From Bryum argenteum (Eukaryota; Streptophyta; Bryopsida; Bryales; Bryaceae): a stretch of 64,000 bases of DNA. The stretch is taken from positions 13,451,758 to 13,515,757 of the forward strand of contig CM073323.1 in the NCBI GenBank assembly GCA_037043015.1, read 5' to 3'. This document shows positions 58,401-64,000 of the stretch, piece after piece. The stretch's first letter is position 1, and each line of letters starts with the position of its first letter. The position numbers and the translations under genes are program-made. The notes beneath the pieces are model-generated. The model made no database searches, was not told where the DNA came from, and was given only the letters and a program-made list of their open reading frames with translations.

Positions 58401-58972
58401 CCCCAATGCTCCACCGTCACCTTTGCACTCAATTGCCCCGACTTCGTCACTGCCATCAAAATTACCCCATCAGCAAACCATGGCAGACTTCAAAAAGGCT
58501 ACCGACACTTTCGGACTAGAGATAGCTTACCAGGGTCGATCTCGGTGGCACTGGCGAGCTGGAAGGTGATCCGATTGTTGATGGCTTCCTGGGCGAGCTC
58601 AATGAGATCCGAGATGGGGTTGCCGATATCAATGCCGGCCACATTGGCGCGCATGATGGTGACCTGAGCTTTGAGCAGCATGAGGTTGGGATCCTTGGAA
58701 GGGTCGTGAGCGGCGGCACCGAATAAGCCGAATCCATGGCTGAAGGGATTCAGCTTCTCAAGCAAGGATTCGTGGTTCGACACCACCGTGGTCCCGTTCG
58801 ACGCCGACTTCACCGCCAGAGAGACCGTCTCCTTCGGGACCTCGGGAATCGGGTCCGGAATGGGCTTCTCGGTCGTCACTTCCCCGCCTCCGAACAGCAA
58901 GAACAGCTCCCTCGGTGACTTCAAGAACAACGACTCATCCTTAGCGGAGACCACCATCTTGACTACCTGCAT
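55441..58972 (-). CDS. Lipoxygenase, complete (935 aa)
   Basis: Adds O2 to linoleic/linolenic acid to start oxylipin synthesis. Nine phase-consistent exons: 58531-58972, 58124-58449, 57822-58047, 57405-57737, 57171-57256, 57007-57084, 56612-56919, 55716-56538, 55441-55626. The PLAT domain spans about 108-256; the catalytic domain follows to the end. All five iron ligands are present: H599 and H604 (ISHWLRTHA), H788 and N792 ([10 protein letters not shown]) and the terminal I935 of GIPNSVSI. The N-terminus before PLAT (about 107 aa) is long, but it is acidic in parts and not a clear transit peptide. Start: ATG 58972, with another in-frame ATG at 58957. It has the same exon boundaries and phases as the truncated gene at 57-900. 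Confidence 0.93.
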
Positions 58973-61237
58973 CACTCACAACATCACCACTCAGTAAAGC
59001 GTCCTTTTGCCCTGATCCCACACACGAATGCTAAAAAGCAATGCTCGAGCATATAAACCTTGCTGACGTCCTTGATCAATCTGGGTGGGGGATGCAGACT
59101 GTTCGCTCATCAAAAAGCTCTGCTACTTTATAAGAAGCATGACCGATCACCGTGATTCTTGGAAAGGATCCCCCACTACAAAACGTGACCATGCCATGCA
59201 CAATTGACGAGTAGGTGACGAGGTATGAAAAGGGCTCAGCTACGTATCGAGTATCCGTATACGGTATGCCTCTGTCCAGAATAGACGCGAGTATACTCAC
59301 CAACTTGATACCAACTTAGAGCTACAGTGTGGTCACACTCATGGCGCCCGCTAGCAGTGATGCGATTGGCCGAAGTACCAAGAGATACTCGCGGCAAAAC
59401 CGTGCTATACTATTTCAGAGCTCTACACTGTATTCAACATGGGCAGCTGCATTTTCCGACAAACCACGTGCAGGAATTCGGCACTTTCCCCGAAGCATTC
59501 TCTCTCTTTTGTTGACGTCGATGGAATTTCCAGCATTTTGACCTTCGAATTACTCGGTTGTATGGGTGATACTTGGGTGAACTCTGAAAGTTTTGGAAAC
59601 AGAGCGGTAATTTGCCAGTTTTCAGTCGGTTTATTCGGACATTTCTGTGCATATGCCTGCAACTTGACGTTCAAGGTAAACGAGATTCTTGAGGGGTGCT
59701 CTACTGACTCACGAGAAGTGATCATGATGCCATTGAGGAAGCTCCTTTCCTCGCACGACTTTCAAGAATGCTGCACATTGTTTATTATCCGAGATGGTTT
59801 AATTCCTGTCCGGACGACGCCATAGCCACGGTTGACTAGCAAAGTCACGTGGTAGATGAGAGTATCATTTGCCTCTGGGAATTAATAGCCTGTCAATCTT
59901 GCACAAATCCGGCAGGAAACTCGTGCTCAAATCCATGCACTTGACGTTCTCTCGTCCATGTGCACCTGCTGAAATACCTGCCAATCTTTGTGTCGGATAA
60001 TCTGAAAAAAGAAAGAAAATTTAAAAAATACTGTAACGCCAGCACACGTACGTCCGTTGCTGACTGTGTACTTAAGATTCCAACGAAGCTTATGATGTGT
60101 AATTTCCAACGAAATGTGAAGTGTTGGCACATTCTTAAGTGATTCATGTCATGTCTTGCACTCCTCGATTACCATGCTGTGAAATGTAAGCTTCGAACAT
60201 CTTTGATTCAATTCGACAGAGACCGGGTATTGACCTATTCAAGTACTCCTCGAATCGGCAAGTTGAAGGTGAACTTAGTGGGCCTGTCAGAATCGACAAT
60301 TCGTCAGCGGTAGCAATAATTCTGCAAGGGAAAGCTTATATTAATTGGACACAAGACGACCGATTCAATATACACAACCATCGTGCTACCGAGCTTCAAC
60401 TTCACTGCAGTTAAAGCCCGTTCTGGGGTGATTGATGGGGTACGAGAATACGTAAGCGTGAAATTCTCAACTCTGGCCCTTGGCCTGTCACAGGGAAAAC
60501 TGAAAGCTAGGACCAGTGGTTTAACTTCACTGCACATCAGGATCAGACAAGGTTTCAAGTTTAATAAATGTCCTAGCTTCTTCTCGTGGGTTCTCCGTAG
60601 AGAGCCATGACTCTCTGGAGCTGACAATATCATTAGTCTTCATGGATCATAATATGGTTGCAGAGTTCACCAACTGAAAGAATGCAAAGAGAGAACATTT
60701 TTACATCTCCGAATGATCTAATGATATAAGCAACACTGAGCTCATCATAGCAGCTGAAGAGGCGTAAACATCCAGCGACAAGAGAGCCTCAAATGGGATG
60801 TAAATCCTGCACATTAGGGTAATGCCTTAAGGCCCGGCAGATGGTATAATCATTAATTACTGTAATGCACAGTCGGATTATTGTATGAGATGTTTCATCC
60901 TGGTCTACTAAAATGTACAGCCTAGCTAAACAGAGGCATTATATTACCCCTGTATGCTACAAAAGGGTGGGTGCGAACTTCACATTGTCTGTATAACTAT
61001 GTAATATCATTTAGCGCTATATCTGATCAATGATAAATGGTCTTGTACAAGTGACCATTGGTATTCATTTACATTAAAAATTCTCTAGCTCCCAACCCTG
61101 TGAGTTTAATGACAGACCTACATTAGAGCTCTCAGTGTTATCCACTCAGATCATAAATAAGAATTGAAAGTGTGAAGGTAACGATCCTGCCTACCTGAAA
61201 CTCAGTCCAGTGAGCGGAGGTATGTTTGGAACATCGA
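58973..61237. other. Intergenic region between lipoxygenase and B3 gene
   Basis: Contains the lipoxygenase promoter (near 58973-59300) and the B3 gene 3' flank. Two ATG-started frames, 59439-59825 (+, 128 codons) and 60304-60633 (-, 109 codons), show no domain and are treated as chance. No repeats recognised. Confidence 0.4.
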
Positions 61238-63987
61238 TCAGAACCCGTTAATATATACATGTGTGGCATTTAAATCTGCTTCATTGGGGGGAGCTGGATC
61301 ATGGTTCCTTTCCTCTTCATTTGGCATTTGTTTGTCATCAGAAACAGGTAATCGGCTTCGCTTCAGCCAAGGTGCAATCGTATCATTCTTGTTGACATCG
61401 GTGGAATTGAAGACCATGTCAGGCAAGCATTGCCAACCATTTGCAAAGTCTCGAGTCTCCAAGTGTCCTTTCCTTTCTGCGTCAGAAGAATGAGCTCCCA
61501 CTTCTGAGCTCACCTTGTCAATGATGGAACCGAAAAAAACCTGTTTAAATTGTGTTGTGGTGTCAAGCTTCACCTGATCCGGTCGCGGGATCACGTCAAG
61601 GTTCCCGTTGTTCCCTTCCCGTGCATCTCCTCCATTGATGGGCTCTGTTTTAGGTTCTAACCAATGTACGCCTGCACCGGACCCTAATTTGTCTAAAGCT
61701 GGACAGTCGTGATCACTCGCCTCACTTGGACCAGAGATCAATTGTTTATGACTCTCTGGAGGAACTGAGGAGAGCTCCAGTTTTGGAGCGTCATGTTGCA
61801 GCTCTAGACTTCTGTGAGTGGATGAATCCATCAGATTATTCAATTGACGAGAAGTTTCCTTCGTGTTATCATCACTAGTTATCTCTTGTCTATTATTATG
61901 ATGTGAGGCTTGATATTGCCAGTTCATGGGCTCTCCAAAAAGTAAGTCATCTCTTCCCTCTCGCCGTAGAGTTGTCTTTCTTTTGATCCTTTTGATCTCC
62001 TTCGGCGGACACACTTCCTCAATCGGCTCAGTCTTCGGTCGTTTCGTCGTGACCGGCTTCAAATCATCTGTCACTTGCCCCGCACCCTTCTCCGAAAGAG
62101 AACCATGACAGCCTGCTTCAGAATCGCGTATGTTGTCTACTTCCTCAATTTGTTCTCGAGGAGTCGATGTGGCATCCTCTGGTCCACCATCGATCCTCAT
62201 ATCGTCCGCCTCTTGCTGCCTCTCCGGTCTTTCAAGCTGAAGAATTTGTGTTTCTTTCTCGGCTACATCGACAAGAGAGGGTTAGCAATGTGCTGGTACC
62301 ATCTCCATCGATAGGGAGTACTTCTACGACTGGAATTTTGAGTTTACTTTGTAAATTATCAGATCTGACTTCGATGATGGTCTTCTAAATTCAAATTACA
62401 GACATGTTATAAGATCATCTTCAATGTGAAGAGCCAATAAGACGGGTACATAAGAAACAATAGATAGCCAACACTTAGAAACTCCAGATGCATTGATGGG
62501 TGCTAGAAGAGCATTAATATCCATATCTGACACTAGTTTGATGTGAGAGAAAGGCACTGGTGACTCACCGCAGATTTCAGCCTGCCCAGACCCGATGTGA
62601 GACAGTGTCTCAACAGTGCGAGAGGTACCCTCTCCTACGTCATACTGAACAGAGTCTGAGTGCGCATTGTCGTCATTATCAGCAGTCTTCCTTCGTACAA
62701 GAGCCGAGTAGATGGCTTTCGTTTTGGGTTTCGACGGCTTGAGTTGAGGTAGAGTAGAAGGTTGTGACGATGTCTGAGAGGGCTCGTCCTCATCCTGTTC
62801 GTCCTCAGAACTGGAACTCAGTGGCTGGTAGGCTTGCAGAATGTGAGCCTCTCCATCGTAATGCCTCTGGTATGCTTGAAGAGGGACCACAGGCTTGATT
62901 GTACCTATCATGACGTCTAACTTGTAATGATTCTCCCAATCTTTGGGTGACATGCGTGGAGTTGGAAGCTCTACAACACGAAACACATGAACCAGGAACA
63001 CTGGATTGCTTGGGTTCGGATCCATGAGTTCAAACACCAAAGCATCTCCTTCTTCCAGACAATGAGAAAGTGAGAATTCTCTGAAGCTTTTCAAGCAAGC
63101 ACTCTTCTTCCGATTCCCAGCCCAGCGTGCAGTTGATTTCTGGCCCCCAGAGTCCATCAGTGTCACTCTAACAAGTTTTCTGGGAAGCCATTGCTTCGCA
63201 AATGCGCTTGGTATAGACTGCAACGAACACATCCAGTGTTAAGAGTTTCATCCTATTTTGATGACTCAGTAGAAATTAATTCGATACTTAGAGGTGAAGT
63301 CAAGCCACTCTTCTTCATGGAGGCACATGCAATGTGAGAAGGATCAAATTGACGGCTATATTTATTACAAGAGTTAGGAGCGAGACCTACCACAAGAAAG
63401 TGGCAATAAACACTTGAGTTTCTCATGACAACCGTAACGCTTGGATTTTTGGTGTTTAAGTTCCGCGCGCCCAGCTCTGCCCTCCTCCTCTCCTCCATTG
63501 TCACAGGGCGTCTTCGAGACTGGAGAGCTGTGTATTTGTAGCTTGGCATATTAGGCAGCACATTAGCCCCTCTCAAAGGGGAACCACTCCCACCAAGCTT
63601 CTCCATTCTGCACCCGCTATACGCAGGCAATTTAGGGACAGGAGGCCCTATCCCTTTCGGTTTTGCTCGACTTTTTCGTTTTCTCTTCGAGAAATCTGTA
63701 GGAGCTCTTCGTTCTTCGCTCTTTCGAACCTGTATCGGCTCTGACACGTGATCGTCCAACTCGATTCTAAAAATGTGAATCAACAGTGAAAGGTTTATAC
63801 GATCGATCATCTCAAATACGCAAACATCTCCTTCCTCCAACAGGTGGTCCACAGCAAATCTCTTCCAACCAGCGCTCAGTCGCCTCCCTGATTGATTTAC
63901 AAGCCATTTGCACGGCCAAGTCTGACCTGTAGAGTCCACCAAGGTCGCATCTCTAGTCTCATCAGGCAATGCAGCACATCGCAACGT
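61238..63987 (-). CDS. Two-B3-domain transcription factor-like protein, 5' end outside window
   Basis: B3 domains bind DNA; tandem-B3 proteins of this look belong to the REM-like group. Exons 63391-63987, 62569-63217 and 61238-62262 join in phase; an acceptor at 63988 shows that upstream exons lie beyond the window. The first B3 is cut at its start (ATLVDSTGQTWPCKW, LLEEGDVCVFEMID, IHIFRIE). The second spans the first intron and is complete (SVTVVMRNSSVYCHFLV|SIPSAFAKQWLP, LMDSGGQK, LEEGDALVFELMD, VHVFRVVE). A basic stretch SKRKRKSRAKPK could be a nuclear signal. The C-terminal ~340 residues are acidic and disordered-looking, with two KTEP motifs (RPKTEPIEE, EPKTEPING). Stop at 61238-61240. 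Confidence 0.88.
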
Positions 63988-64000
63988 CTGCAATGGAAAA

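Noticed and set aside
59439-59825. 128-codon ATG-started frame between the lipoxygenase and B3 genes
   Set aside because: No recognisable domain, no homology to anything else in the window, and mixed composition typical of chance frames.
60304-60633. 109-codon minus-strand frame
   Set aside because: Same reasons; no motif, signal peptide or neighbour support.
1-64000. CRISPR arrays, rRNA or complete tRNA genes, bacterial operons
   Set aside because: None seen. Tandem repeats here lack the spacer structure of CRISPR, and the T-arm-like motifs have no full cloverleaf.

Overview
The window reads as nuclear DNA of a land plant. It has intron-rich genes with GT-AG introns, plant-only families (13-/9-lipoxygenases with GIPNSVSI-type ends, a UGT80 sterol glucosyltransferase, a tandem-B3 protein, an RLK-type kinase, a PUB-type UND domain), a Ty1/copia element primed by initiator tRNA-Met, and Stowaway-, Tourist- and CACTA-type MITEs. 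A piggyBac element and an unusual Hsp70-kinase gene make a non-seed plant (liverwort or another bryophyte) my guess. Nothing in the sequence proves that. Exon limits below were read by hand from splice consensus and checked for phase consistency.

Layout. 57-900 (-): 5' end of a plastid-targeted lipoxygenase, cut by the window edge. 0.9-9.2 kb: gene-poor, with a Stowaway MITE, two minisatellites and a duplicated gene fragment that carries a TIR transposon. 9.2-10.65 kb (-): a putatively myristoylated atypical protein kinase. Its upstream region is split by a 5.1-kb decayed Copia element (11410-16531). 17.9-20.6 kb: CACTA-type MITEs and gene debris. 21.6-28.8 kb (-): an 11-exon gene that reads in one continuous frame as Hsp70 (ATPase plus substrate-binding beta domain), acidic repeats, UND domain, Ser-rich repeats, then an RLK-type kinase (1975 aa). 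This is the most striking object here. 29.4-33.0 kb: paralogous debris and a perfect-TIR element. 33191-37351: a 4.16-kb piggyBac element with a nearly intact transposase. 37.5-39.0 kb: a truncated pseudogene copy of the 9.2-kb kinase and its leader. 41.7-46.4 kb (-): sterol 3-beta-glucosyltransferase, 14 exons. 47-54 kb: AT-rich and full of MITEs, several sharing the piggyBac terminal motif. 54.6-55.4 kb (+): F-box-associated-like fragment. 55.4-59.0 kb (-): complete lipoxygenase, 9 exons. 61.2-64 kb (-): two-B3-domain protein, 5' end outside the window.

The genes do not form an operon or an obvious pathway. Oxylipin synthesis (two lipoxygenases), sterol glucoside synthesis and two kinases fit a stress or defence setting only loosely. 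The repeats do tell a connected story. The kinase leader exists in three copies, which date the Copia insertion. A duplicated fragment supplies an empty site for one MITE. The piggyBac element and several MITEs share termini and insert at TTAN sites.
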